A stretch of DNA of 64,000 nucleotides from Streptomyces sp. Ru62 (GTDB lineage Bacteria; Actinomycetota; Actinomycetes; Streptomycetales; Streptomycetaceae): the NCBI RefSeq assembly GCF_002920615.1, contig NZ_PQSU01000012.1, forward strand, positions 186,001 to 250,000, given 5' to 3'. The first letter of the stretch is position 1. Each line of letters opens with the position of its first letter. A model generated the notes under the pieces. That model was not told the origin of the DNA. It saw only the letters and a program-made list of their open reading frames with translations, and did no database searches. The translations under genes and the position numbers were made by a program. This document shows, piece after piece, positions 50,061-58,731 of this stretch.

Positions 50061-51953
50061 GTGAATCAGATGCAGGGCCTGCTCATAGCGGGCCGCTACC
50101 GGCTCGCCGACTCCATCGGCAGCGGCGGCATGGGCCGGGTGTGGCGCGCCCACGACGAGGTGCTGCACCGGAAGGTCGCCGTCAAGGAGTTGACCGCCGC
50201 GCTCTACGTCTCCGACAGTGACCGGGCCGTGCTGCTCGCCCGGACCCGGGCCGAGGCCCGGGCCGCCGCGCGCATCAACCACTCCGCCGTCGTCACCGTG
50301 CACGACGTCCTGGAACACGACGGCCGTCCGTGGATCGTGATGGAGCTGGTCGAGGGCGCCTCGCTGGCCGACACGGTCAAGGAGCGGGGCCGCGTGGAGC
50401 CGGCGGAGACCGCGCGGATCGGGCTCTGGGTGCTGCGGGCGCTGCGCGCCGCACACTCCGCCGGGGTGCTGCACCGGGACGTCAAGCCCGGCAACGTCCT
50501 CCTCGGCGCGGACGGCCGGGTCCTGCTCACCGACTTCGGCATCGCCCAGATCGAGGGCGACACCACCATCACCCGCACCGGAGAGGTCGTCGGCTCGGTC
50601 GACTACCTGGCCCCGGAGCGGGTGCGCGGCCACGACCCCGGCCCGGCCTCCGACCTGTGGGCGCTCGGCGCCACGCTGTACACGGCGGTCGAGGGGCGCT
50701 CGCCGTTCCGGCGGACCTCGCCGCTGAGCACCATGCAGGCGGTCGTCGAGGAGGAGGCGGACGAGCCGCGCCACGCCGGTCCGCTCACCCCGGTCATCGC
50801 CGCGCTCCTGCGCAAGGACCCGGCCCGGCGGCCGGGCGCGGAGGAGGCCGAGCAGATGCTCGCCGAGGCGGCGGAGGGCCGCCGACCGCGCACGGCCCAG
50901 GCGTTCGTCCCGACCCAGGGATCGGGCCGCCCCGCGGCCACCGACCGCCACCGGGGTCCGGCCCCGGGCACACCCTGGTCCGGCCACGGCGGCGACACGG
51001 CGGGCGGAGGCTACGGCTCCGGGACGTCGGCCACTGGTTACGGCTCCGGGACGTCGGCCACCGGCTACGGCGCGGGCGCGTCGGGCGACGGCTACGGGCC
51101 GAACTCCTCCGGCCAGGGTTACGGGCCGAACTCCTCCGACCAGGACTACGGATCGAACTCCTCCGGCCAGGGCTACCGCTCCGGAGGCCCGGCGGGCCCT
51201 TACGGTTCCGGGTCCGCCACCTCCCCGTACGAACCCGGGTCCTCCGCGCCCGGACACGACCCGGGTTCCGTCGGCGCGTTCACGGTCCGCGGGCCGGTGC
51301 CCGCCCGGCCCCGCCGGCGGCTGCGCACCCTCGCGCTGGTCGTCGCCTTGGCCGCGGTGCTCGGCGGTGCCGGGGCGGTGGCGATCCAGCACTGGGGCGG
51401 GCGGACCTCCGGGGCCGGTGGTGAAGTGAGCCCGGCGCCCGCCGACAGCGAGACGGCCGGCGCCGACGGCACGATCCCCGCCGGCTGGAGGACGTACCAC
51501 GACCCGCTGGGCTTCAGCCTCTCCCTGCCCAAGGGCTGGAAGCGCGAGGTGTACGGCATCCAGGGCGACCTCAAGCAGATCGACTACACGCCCGACAACG
51601 GCAATCACTTCGTCCGCATAGCCATCGACGGTTCACCGGACTTCGCCGACCCCCTCTCCCACCAGCAGGATCTGGAGCAGCAGCTCCAACGGCTGGTCGA
51701 CTACCGGCGCGTCACGATGAAGGAGAACATCTACCGCGACCGCAAGGGCGCCCGGTGGGAGTACACCTGGACCGCGCTGAAGAAGGACCCGCCGTACGTC
51801 CCCGGACCGCGGCGCGCGGTCGAGGAGACGTACTTCTCGCGCCAGGGCACCGAGTACGTCCTCTACATGTCCTCGCCGGCCGAGGACTGGGCCACGACCA
51901 GGGAGCAGTTCACCTGGGTGCTGCGCGGCTGGCAGCAGCCGGACGAGGGCTGA
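50061..51953 (+). CDS. Receptor-type Ser/Thr protein kinase (third of the cluster)
   Basis: 630 residues. Active-kinase motifs are present: GSGGMG, K42, HRD 138-140, DFG 158-160, activation loop with DTTITRTGE and APER. After the domain comes a Gly/Tyr/Ser repeat region (residues ~317-375, encoded by six to seven 27-bp units), a helix (~422-445, LALVVALAAVLGGAGAVAI) and an extracytoplasmic domain (DPLGFSLSLPKGWKREV ... GARWEYTWTALKK ... EYVLYMSSPAEDW). GTG 50061 or ATG 50070. It starts 153 bases after the pseudokinase stop, in the same orientation. Confidence 0.92.
   Translation: MNQMQGLLIAGRYRLADSIGSGGMGRVWRAHDEVLHRKVAVKELTAALYVSDSDRAVLLARTRAEARAAARINHSAVVTVHDVLEHDGRPWIVMELVEGASLADTVKERGRVEPAETARIGLWVLRALRAAHSAGVLHRDVKPGNVLLGADGRVLLTDFGIAQIEGDTTITRTGEVVGSVDYLAPERVRGHDPGPASDLWALGATLYTAVEGRSPFRRTSPLSTMQAVVEEEADEPRHAGPLTPVIAALLRKDPARRPGAEEAEQMLAEAAEGRRPRTAQAFVPTQGSGRPAATDRHRGPAPGTPWSGHGGDTAGGGYGSGTSATGYGSGTSATGYGAGASGDGYGPNSSGQGYGPNSSDQDYGSNSSGQGYRSGGPAGPYGSGSATSPYEPGSSAPGHDPGSVGAFTVRGPVPARPRRRLRTLALVVALAAVLGGAGAVAIQHWGGRTSGAGGEVSPAPADSETAGADGTIPAGWRTYHDPLGFSLSLPKGWKREVYGIQGDLKQIDYTPDNGNHFVRIAIDGSPDFADPLSHQQDLEQQLQRLVDYRRVTMKENIYRDRKGARWEYTWTALKKDPPYVPGPRRAVEETYFSRQGTEYVLYMSSPAEDWATTREQFTWVLRGWQQPDEG
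51009..51184 (+). repeat. 27-bp coding tandem repeat in the kinase linker
   Basis: Units start at 51009, 51036, 51063, 51090, 51117, 51144 and a partial one at 51171. They encode nonapeptides of the type GYGSGTSAT, GYGAGASGD and GYGPNSSGQ. The frame is kept in all units. Confidence 0.85.
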
Positions 51954-52059
51954 GCCGGCGTCAGCGGTCGCCGAGTCGGCCGAAAATGGCAGGCTGACCG
52001 GTGTGTCTTGGCCGGTCGGTGTCCCGGGGGGCACGGGTCCCGTGCGGCATGATGGGCGC

Positions 52060-53820
52060 ATGGGGACCGAGGGAGCCGGCTTCCGGCTGATCGCGGGCCG
52101 TTACCGCCTGGAGGAACGCATCGGGCGCGGCGGCATGGGCGTCGTGTGGCGGGCGAGCGACCAGGTGCTGGGCCGTCAGGTGGCGGTCAAGGAGCTCCTG
52201 CCCGACGACGCGCTCCCGGACGACGACGCGCGCCGTCGCCGTGACCGTACGCTCCGCGAGGCGCGCGCCGTCTGCCAGTTGCGGCACCCGCACATCATCG
52301 TCGTGCACGACGTGGTGGAGCAGGACGAACGGCCGTACCTGGTCATGGAGTTGATCGACGGCGGTTCGCTCGCCGACCGGATCGACCGGCACGGTCCGGT
52401 CGACGCCTTCGAGGCCGCGCGGATCGGCATCGCCCTGCTGAGCGCGGTGCGCACCGCGCACGAGGCGGGGGTGCTGCACCGGGACATCAAGCCCGCGAAC
52501 GTGCTGATCGAGTCGGGTACCGACCGGGTCGTCCTCACCGACTTCGGCATCGCGCAGGTCGAGGGCGCCACCACGCTCACCGAGACCGGCTCGTTCGTCG
52601 GCTCGCCCGAGTACACCGCGCCGGAGCGGATGTCCGGGCTGCGCACCGGGCCGGAGTCCGATCTGTGGTCGCTGGGCGCGCTGCTGTGCACGGTGCTCAG
52701 CGGCGAGTCGCCGTTCCGGCGCGACTCGCTCGGCGGCATCCTGCACGCCGTCGTCTCCGACGACATCCGCCCGCCGGCCGAGGCCGAGCCGCTGCTGCCG
52801 GTCGTCCTGGGGCTGCTGGAGCGCGACCCGGACCGGCGGCTGGGCGCGGCGGACGCCGAGCGGATGCTGTGGACGTATCTGGAGACCGGCCGGACGCCGC
52901 CCGCGCCGGGCGACCCGGGCACGGCGGGAGCGCACGGCGGCGGGCTCATCCACCGGATCGGCGGGAGCCTCACGCCGAAGTCCCCGGCACCGTACACACC
53001 GACGCAGTGGGACCTGCCCCACGGCGGACCGCTGCCGGCCGGCCCGGTCCGGCCGCCGCTCGAACCGCCCCCGGCGCGTTCCTCCCCGCGCGGCCTGCTG
53101 GTCGCGGCCCTGCTCGTCGCCGCGCTGGCCGGGGCCGGCGTGTCGGCCGCGGCGCTGCTGCTGCACGGGAACGGGGACGGGGGCGGGGGCGGCGGCACGC
53201 CGGGCGGTACCGCGACGAGCCCGGCGACCAGGACCGGCACCGGTGGCACGGACGTGTCCCCGGCACCGACCGGGAGAGGCACGGGAGGTACGGCCGTCTC
53301 CCCGTCGCCGACCGGGACCGGGCCGGCACCGCCCCACACTCCCTCGCGCGCCCCCAACGCCGGTTCGCGCACCGCGCCCTCCGGTTACCGCACTGCCCGG
53401 GACCCGGCCGGCTTCTCCCTCGCCGTACCGGAGGGCTTCACCCGCAGCCCTGAGGGGCCACGCGTCTTCTACCTCTCGCCGGGCGGGACCTTCCGCCTGG
53501 GCATCCGGGTGGGCGGGCCCCAGCCGGGCGGCCCCGAGGCTGCGATGAACCGCTCCGCCGCCGACGGCCCCTCCACCAACCCCGGCTACCACGACGGCCG
53601 GGTCATCCGGACCACGCACCACGGACACCCGGCCGCGCTCTGGGAGTTCACCTGGGACGGCTTCAGCGCGGCGGAGGGCCCGCGCCACACCTACGACCTG
53701 TGCTGGGAGGAGAACGGCCGGCTGTACGACGTGTGGGTGTCGGCGCCGGTCGGTCAGGTGCGGGAGGCGCGGGAGTACTTCGACGTGGCGGTCGACACGT
53801 TCTCGGCCACGGGTGTGTGA
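52060..53820 (+). CDS. Receptor-type Ser/Thr protein kinase (fourth of the cluster)
   Basis: 586 residues. GRGGMG, K44, HRD 140-142 (HRDIKPAN), DFG 161-163 and an activation loop with ATTLTETGSF are intact. A juxtamembrane linker, one helix (~345-367, LLVAALLVAALAGAGVSAAALLL), a Gly/Thr/Pro stalk and the shared extracytoplasmic domain (DPAGFSLAVPEGFTRS ... HPAALWEFTWDGFS ... LYDVWVSAPVGQ) complete it. CATGAT at 52048-52053 lies 6 bases before the ATG, so the mRNA may be leaderless. The last 20 bases of the gene recur in copies downstream (53801-53892). Confidence 0.92.
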   Translation: MGTEGAGFRLIAGRYRLEERIGRGGMGVVWRASDQVLGRQVAVKELLPDDALPDDDARRRRDRTLREARAVCQLRHPHIIVVHDVVEQDERPYLVMELIDGGSLADRIDRHGPVDAFEAARIGIALLSAVRTAHEAGVLHRDIKPANVLIESGTDRVVLTDFGIAQVEGATTLTETGSFVGSPEYTAPERMSGLRTGPESDLWSLGALLCTVLSGESPFRRDSLGGILHAVVSDDIRPPAEAEPLLPVVLGLLERDPDRRLGAADAERMLWTYLETGRTPPAPGDPGTAGAHGGGLIHRIGGSLTPKSPAPYTPTQWDLPHGGPLPAGPVRPPLEPPPARSSPRGLLVAALLVAALAGAGVSAAALLLHGNGDGGGGGGTPGGTATSPATRTGTGGTDVSPAPTGRGTGGTAVSPSPTGTGPAPPHTPSRAPNAGSRTAPSGYRTARDPAGFSLAVPEGFTRSPEGPRVFYLSPGGTFRLGIRVGGPQPGGPEAAMNRSAADGPSTNPGYHDGRVIRTTHHGHPAALWEFTWDGFSAAEGPRHTYDLCWEENGRLYDVWVSAPVGQVREAREYFDVAVDTFSATGV

Positions 53821-53892
53821 CGCGTGCTCGGTCACGGGTGTGACGTTCTCGGTCAGCGGGTGCCTGACTCGTGCTCGGTCACGGGTGTGTGA
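53801..53892 (+). repeat. Degenerate repeats of the kinase gene 3' end
   Basis: TCTCGGCCACGGGTGTGTGA (53801-53820, ending with the stop codon) is echoed at 53826 (GCTCGGTCACGGGTGTG), 53847 (TCTCGGTCAGCGGGTG) and 53873 (GCTCGGTCACGGGTGTGTGA). Copies 2 and 4 are 47 bases apart and nearly identical. Confidence 0.65.
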
Positions 53893-53953
53893 CCGGTTCG
53901 CCCTCCCGGTGCCCCGCTGCCCGGCGCGAGGACGGCGACCGCCCACCTGGGGA

Positions 53954-54865
53954 TCAGGAAGCCCTGAGCGCCCGGTACGCGCTCGGTGTGATCCCGAACT
54001 CCCGGCTGAAGGCGTGCGAGAGGGCGTACGGGCTGCCGTACCCCGTCTCCCGTGCCACCGTCGCGAGCGGCGCGTCCGTCTCGCGCAGCCGGGTCGCCGC
54101 GAGGGTCAGCCGCCACCAGGTGAGGTACGCCATCGGCGGCCGGCCGACCAGCGCGGTGAAGCGGCGCGCCAGCGTGGCCCGGGAGACGCCCGCCTGGGCG
54201 GCCAGCCGGCCGGCCGTCCAGGGGGCCGCCGGATCGGAGTGCACGGCGCGCAGCGCGGCCGTCGTCACGGGGTCGTTCAGCACCGCAGGCCACGCGCCCG
54301 TCTCCGCCTCGGCCATCCACGCCCGGACCAGGTAGACCAGGAGCAGGTCCAGCAGACTGGGCAGGGCGAGGCAGCCGCCGGGCCGGCGTTCCGCCAGCTC
54401 CCGCGCCAACAGGTCCACGGCCGCGCGCAGTTCCGGGTGGCCGCCCACCCGGTGGGGCAGATGCACCACCTGGGGCAGCTCCGCCATCAGCGGATGGGTA
54501 CGGCTGCGGTCGAGACGGTACTTGCCGCACAGCAGCTCCACCTCGGGGCCGGGCCCGGCAGGCCGTACGTCCGTGTCCCGCAGCTCCCCGAAGGGCACCG
54601 CCCGCCGTACCTCCGCCGGCTCCGCCGCCGCGTGCGCCAGCACGTGCCCGGCGCCGTGCGGCAGCAGCACCACGTCCCCCGGACCCAGGGCGACCGGCGC
54701 GCCGCCCCCGTCCGGCAGGAGCAGGCAGGACCCGCTCAGTACGACGTGGAAGCCGGCGCCCTCGTACGGGGCCAGCCGGACGCACCAGGTGCCGGTCACC
54801 CGCAGCCGGTTGGAGGAGGGGCTGCCCACGCGGACCGCCGCGATCGCATCGCTGACGACATCCAT
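53954..54865 (-). CDS. AraC-family transcriptional regulator with N-terminal cupin
   Basis: 303 residues. N-terminal cupin sensor (APYEGAGFHVVLSGSCLLLPDGGGAPVALGPGDVVLLPHGAGHVL), central helical part, and C-terminal double HTH: PWTAGRLAAQAGVSRATLARRFTALVGRPPMAYLTWWRL and VARETGYGSPYALSHAFSREFGITPSAYR. ATG 54865; TACGCT (54874-54879 on the minus strand) is 8 bases upstream. It is divergent from the metallo-hydrolase gene 71 bases away, a likely target, and interrupts the kinase cluster. Confidence 0.9.
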   Translation of the reverse strand: MDVVSDAIAAVRVGSPSSNRLRVTGTWCVRLAPYEGAGFHVVLSGSCLLLPDGGGAPVALGPGDVVLLPHGAGHVLAHAAAEPAEVRRAVPFGELRDTDVRPAGPGPEVELLCGKYRLDRSRTHPLMAELPQVVHLPHRVGGHPELRAAVDLLARELAERRPGGCLALPSLLDLLLVYLVRAWMAEAETGAWPAVLNDPVTTAALRAVHSDPAAPWTAGRLAAQAGVSRATLARRFTALVGRPPMAYLTWWRLTLAATRLRETDAPLATVARETGYGSPYALSHAFSREFGITPSAYRALRAS

Positions 54866-54936
54866 GAGACGACAGCGTATGTGAACGCGCCGGTCACGCA
54901 TGGAAACGCTCAGCGCGGGCTCTTACGGTTCTCGTC

Positions 54937-55839
54937 ATGACCGGTGATCGCGTACAGGGTTTTGTGATCGGTGACGTCGAGGTGCTGCGGATCGTCGAGT
55001 GGCAGGGGCCGTACGTGCCCGCCGCCGACCTGGTGCCGGGGTGCGGGCCAAAGGTGTGGGAAGACCATGCGGCGCAGCTCGTCCCGGACTACCGGGAGGC
55101 GGGCGGGGACCGGGCGGTGGTGGCGCTCCAGACCTGGGTGCTGCGTACCGGCGGACGGACCGTCCTGGTCGACACCGGGGTCGGCAACGGCCGGGAACGC
55201 CCCGGCAATCCGCTCTTCCACCGGCGGCAGGGCGACTTCCTGGGCCGGCTGGAGCGGGCGGGCATCCGGCCGGGGGACGTCGACGTCGTGATCAACACGC
55301 ATCTGCACGCCGACCACGTCGGCTGGAACACCCTGGACGCCGGCGGTGCGTGGGTGCCGTCCTTCCCGCGCGCCCGTTATCTCCTCCCGGCCGCCGACGA
55401 CCACCACTTCGGCCCGGCGGGCGGCTACGCGGGCGGCGCGCGGCCCGTGGACCGGCTGGTCTACGAGGACAGCGTCGCGCCCGTGCACCGGGCCGGGCAG
55501 GCGGTGGTGTGGGAGGACACCTACCGCGTCGACGAGCACCTGGTGCTGGAGCCCGCCCCCGGGCACACGCCCGGCTCGGCCGTCCTGTGGGTCGAGTCGC
55601 GCGGCGAACGGGCGGTGTTCGTCGGCGACCTGCTGCACAGCCCGGTGCAGATCCTGCGGCCCGAGTGCAGCAGCTGCTTCTGCCTCGACCCGGGGCAGGC
55701 GGCGCGCACCCGGCAGCGGGTGCTGCAACGGGCGGCCGAGCAGCGGGCGTTGGTGGTGCCGGCGCACTTCGGCGGGGCCGGGGCGGTGGAGGTGCGCGAG
55801 GCCGCGCACGGTTTCAGCCTGCACCGGTGGGCCGTGTGA
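54937..55839 (+). CDS. MBL-fold metallo-hydrolase
   Basis: 300 residues. The metal site THLHADHVGWN (HxHxDH) is intact; further ligands are the His in APGHTPGS, Asp in FVGDLLHS and His in VPAHFGG. VLVDTGVGNGRERPGN is the usual entry strand. Substrate is unknown; lactonases and lactamase-like hydrolases share this architecture. TACGGT at 54924-54929 lies 7 bases before the ATG, so the mRNA is probably leaderless. Divergent from the AraC gene; a kinase gene starts 78 bases downstream. Confidence 0.9.
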   Translation: MTGDRVQGFVIGDVEVLRIVEWQGPYVPAADLVPGCGPKVWEDHAAQLVPDYREAGGDRAVVALQTWVLRTGGRTVLVDTGVGNGRERPGNPLFHRRQGDFLGRLERAGIRPGDVDVVINTHLHADHVGWNTLDAGGAWVPSFPRARYLLPAADDHHFGPAGGYAGGARPVDRLVYEDSVAPVHRAGQAVVWEDTYRVDEHLVLEPAPGHTPGSAVLWVESRGERAVFVGDLLHSPVQILRPECSSCFCLDPGQAARTRQRVLQRAAEQRALVVPAHFGGAGAVEVREAAHGFSLHRWAV

Positions 55840-55917
55840 CCGCCCGGCCCCGTTCCCCGGCCCCGCTTCCGACCTCCCGCTTCGACAACGGCGTGGTGCG
55901 CACGGTACTGATGTGAC

Positions 55918-56910
55918 ATGACCGAAGACGGCGAACACCCGCCCGACGCACGCCTGATCGGCGGCCGTTACCGGCTGGCCGGGCGCCTCGGCTCCGGGCC
56001 GTCCGGGACCGTGTGGCGCGCCCGGGACGAACAGGGGCAGGCGCTGGTCGCCGTCAAGGAGCCCCTGCTGCCCGGCGATCCGGCCGCCGACGAGGACAGC
56101 CGGCGCATCGCGCACCGGCTCCACCACGAGGCCCGCGCCGCCACCCGGGTGCGGCACCCCTCGGCCGTCACGGTGTACGACGTCGTCACCGAGGACGGCA
56201 TCCCGTGGATCGTCATGGAGTTGGTGGCCGGCGAGTCCCTGCGCGAGGTGCTGCGCCGGGGCCCGCTCCCCGCCGAAGAGGCCGTGCGCATCGGGCTCGC
56301 CGTACTCGGCGCGCTGCGCGCCGCCCACGCCGTCGGGATCGTGCACCGGGACCTGAAACCGGCCAACGTGCTGCTGGAATCCGGGACCGGGCGGGTCGTC
56401 CTCACCGACTTCGGCATCGGCGACGGGCATGCGGAGGACGCGCCCGCCGGCTTCGTCGCGCCCGAGCGGGCGGCGGGGCCCGGCGCCGGCCCGGCCTCCG
56501 ACCTGTGGTCCCTGGGCGCCCTGCTGCGCGCCACCCTGGGTGACACGGACCCCGGCGCGCTGGGCCCGCTGCTGGACCGGCTGCACGCCGAGGAGCCGGC
56601 GGCGCGGCCGGACGCGGCGGAGGTCGAGGCCGCACTCCGCGACTGCCTGGGGCTCACCGCCGTACCGGGAACGGCGCGGGAACCCGGCCCGTCGGCCGCC
56701 GACCAGGCTCCCGAGTCCGCACCGGCCCCTGGCGCCGCACCGGCCTCCTTGGCCGCACCGGCCCCCATGGCCGCACCGGCCCCCCGGCCCGCACCAGCTC
56801 CGGAGGCCGCACCGGCCCCCGACCCCGCACCGGCCCCCGAGCCCCCGCCCCGCCGTACCCCCCTCACCGCCCTCGGTCTCCTTCTCGCGAGAAGGACAGA
56901 GGCCGACTGA
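55918..56910 (+). CDS. Ser/Thr protein kinase without sensor domain, shortened activation loop
   Basis: 330 residues. GSGPSG, K47, HRD 143-145 (HRDLKPAN) and DFG 164-166 are present, so catalysis is possible. The activation segment is about ten residues shorter than in its neighbours (DFGIGDGHAEDAPAGFVAPER) and has no Ser or Thr, so standard loop autophosphorylation cannot occur. The C-lobe is followed by an Ala-Pro repeat (APAPMAAPAPRPAPAPEAAP) and ends RRTPLTALGLLLARRTEAD. That end looks like the beginning of a membrane helix cut short; no sensor domain follows. Confidence 0.88.
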   Translation: MTEDGEHPPDARLIGGRYRLAGRLGSGPSGTVWRARDEQGQALVAVKEPLLPGDPAADEDSRRIAHRLHHEARAATRVRHPSAVTVYDVVTEDGIPWIVMELVAGESLREVLRRGPLPAEEAVRIGLAVLGALRAAHAVGIVHRDLKPANVLLESGTGRVVLTDFGIGDGHAEDAPAGFVAPERAAGPGAGPASDLWSLGALLRATLGDTDPGALGPLLDRLHAEEPAARPDAAEVEAALRDCLGLTAVPGTAREPGPSAADQAPESAPAPGAAPASLAAPAPMAAPAPRPAPAPEAAPAPDPAPAPEPPPRRTPLTALGLLLARRTEAD

Positions 56911-56949
56911 TCGTGCGGTGCTCCGGCCCAACGCCCTGATCAGCGCATT

Positions 56950-56973
56950 CACTGCCAGTGATCACTGGCAGTG
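56950..56973. promoter_or_regulatory. Perfect 24-bp palindrome upstream of the semialdehyde dehydrogenase gene
   Basis: The sequence is fully self-complementary with its centre at 56961/56962. It consists of two CACTGNCAGTG sites (56950-56960 and 56963-56973) separated by two bases. It lies 71-94 bases before the ATG at 57044 and about 60 bases before the -10-like TACCCT, so it is placed for a repressor or activator; the protein is unknown. Confidence 0.7.
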
Positions 56974-57043
56974 TGTGAGCACTCGGTGAATCCGCGTTAC
57001 CGACGGGTACACAAAGCCTCCGCCGCGGCATACCCTGCGCGTC

Positions 57044-58657
57044 ATGACGGACACGCAGGCCCCGGACATCGCCGGTACCAACCCGCTCGCGCCCGCGCCC
57101 GAAGGCGCCCGCACCGCCGCCGACGTGGTCACCCCGGAGTTGGTGGCCCAGCTCACCAAGGGCGTCGTCGGCTCAGGCCGCACCGCCAACCACACCCCGT
57201 TCACCGGCGAGAAACTGGCCGACCTGCCCGAGTCCACCCCGCAGGACGTCGCCGAGGCCTTCGACGCGGCCCGCGCCGCCCAGGCCGTGTGGGCGAAGGT
57301 CCCGGTCCGGCAGCGGGCCGCCGTCCTGCTCCGCTTCCACGACCTGGTGCTGGAGCGGCAGGCCGAGGTCCTCGACCTGATCCAGCTGGAGACCGGCAAG
57401 GCCCGCCTGCACGCGCACGAGGAGGTGCAGGCCGTCGCCGTCGCGGCCCGCCACTACGGCCGCCGGGCCGCCGCGTACCTGAAGCCCAAGCGGCACGCGG
57501 GCGCCATGCCGACGCTGACCAAGGTCACCGAACTGCGCCACCCGCGCGGGGTGGTGGGCCAGATCGCCCCCTGGAACTACCCGCTGGAGCTGTCCGTCGG
57601 CGACGCCCTGCCCGCCTTCGCCGCCGGCAACGCCGTCGTGATGAAGCCGGACACGGAGACCTGCCTCACCGCGCTGTGGGCCCGTGACCTGCTGATCGAG
57701 GCCGGGCTGCCGGAGGGCGTCTTCCAGGTGGTCCTCGGCGAGGGCCCGGTCGTCGGCCCGGAGCTGGTCAGGCACGCCGACTACGTCTCCTTCACCGGCT
57801 CCACCCGCACCGGCCGCGAGGTCGCGGTCGGCGCGGCCTCCCGCTTGGTCGGCGTCTCCCTCGAACTCGGCGGCAAGAACGCCATGCTGGTGCTGGAGGA
57901 CGCCGACATCGAGAAGGCCGCCGCCGGGGCCGTCCGCGCCTGCTTCTCCTCCGCCGGCCAGCTGTGCATCTCCATCGAGCGGCTCTACGTCCACGAGTCG
58001 GTCGCCGACGCCTTCCTGGAGCGGTTCGCCGCCCGCACCAAGGCCATGCGGCTCGGCAACTCCCTCGCCTACGGCGCCGACATGGGCTCGCTGGTCGGCG
58101 AACGCCAGCTGAAGACCGTGCGGCGGCATGTCGAGGAGGCCGTCGCCAAGGGCGCGAAGGTGATCGCCGGCGGGGTGGCCCGCCCCGACATCGGCCCCTA
58201 CTTCTTCGAGCCCACCATCCTCGACGGCGTCGAGACCTCCATGGCCGTGTGCGAGGAGGAGACCTTCGGCCCGGTCGTCTCGGTCTACCGGTTCAAGAGC
58301 GACGACGAGGCGGTCGAACGCGCCAACGCCACGCCCTACGGCCTGAACGCCTCCGTGTGGACGACCGACGCCCGCCGCGGCCGGGACGTCGCCGCCCGCC
58401 TGCGCACCGGCACGGTCAACGTCAACGAGGGCTACGCCCCCGCCTACGGCAGTGTCCAGTCCCCGATGGGCGGCATGAAGGACTCCGGCCTGGGCCGCCG
58501 CCACGGCTCCGAGGGCATCCTCAAGTACACGGAGGCCCAGACCGTCGCCCAGCAGCGGCTGCTGCCGATGGCGCCCTCGCTGGGGATGGACGACGAGTCC
58601 TACGCCCGCTTCATGAGCACGAGCCTGAAGCTGATGAAGGCATTCCGGTTCCGCTGA
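57044..58657 (+). CDS. gabD2: Succinate-semialdehyde dehydrogenase (NAD(P)+)
   Basis: 537 residues. Aldehyde dehydrogenase oxidising succinic semialdehyde to succinate. Cofactor loop GQIAPWNYPLE, FTGSTRTGREV, the general-base Glu in LELGGKNAM and the nucleophile C308 (SAGQLCISIERLYV) are present; EETFGPVVSVYRF completes the set. The N-terminal extension of ~35 residues is as in mycobacterial GabD2. TACCCT (57031-57036) lies 7 bases before the ATG, suggesting a leaderless mRNA. The GMC oxidoreductase gene follows 74 bases on. Confidence 0.92.
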   Translation: MTDTQAPDIAGTNPLAPAPEGARTAADVVTPELVAQLTKGVVGSGRTANHTPFTGEKLADLPESTPQDVAEAFDAARAAQAVWAKVPVRQRAAVLLRFHDLVLERQAEVLDLIQLETGKARLHAHEEVQAVAVAARHYGRRAAAYLKPKRHAGAMPTLTKVTELRHPRGVVGQIAPWNYPLELSVGDALPAFAAGNAVVMKPDTETCLTALWARDLLIEAGLPEGVFQVVLGEGPVVGPELVRHADYVSFTGSTRTGREVAVGAASRLVGVSLELGGKNAMLVLEDADIEKAAAGAVRACFSSAGQLCISIERLYVHESVADAFLERFAARTKAMRLGNSLAYGADMGSLVGERQLKTVRRHVEEAVAKGAKVIAGGVARPDIGPYFFEPTILDGVETSMAVCEEETFGPVVSVYRFKSDDEAVERANATPYGLNASVWTTDARRGRDVAARLRTGTVNVNEGYAPAYGSVQSPMGGMKDSGLGRRHGSEGILKYTEAQTVAQQRLLPMAPSLGMDDESYARFMSTSLKLMKAFRFR

Positions 58658-58659
58658 CC

Positions 58660-58720
58660 CACCCAGGCGCGCGGGGAACCGCGCGACCAGCCACGGACGA
58701 CCCCGCAGCCGCAACTCAAC
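58660..58720 (+). repeat. Dispersed Streptomyces intergenic repeat, copy near 58.7 kb
   Basis: CCCAGGCGCGCGGGGAACCG, then CGCGACCAGCCACGGACG, continuing to GCAGCCGCAAC. It shares the core with 6479-6514 (opposite strand) and 15096-15135. It fills most of the gap between the dehydrogenase and oxidoreductase genes. Confidence 0.65.
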
Positions 58721-58731
58721 GAGGAGTACAC

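Noticed and set aside
53820..56910. Mobile element splitting the kinase cluster (AraC and MBL genes)
   Set aside because: No terminal repeats, transposase or integrase; the genes have normal composition and a regular divergent promoter.
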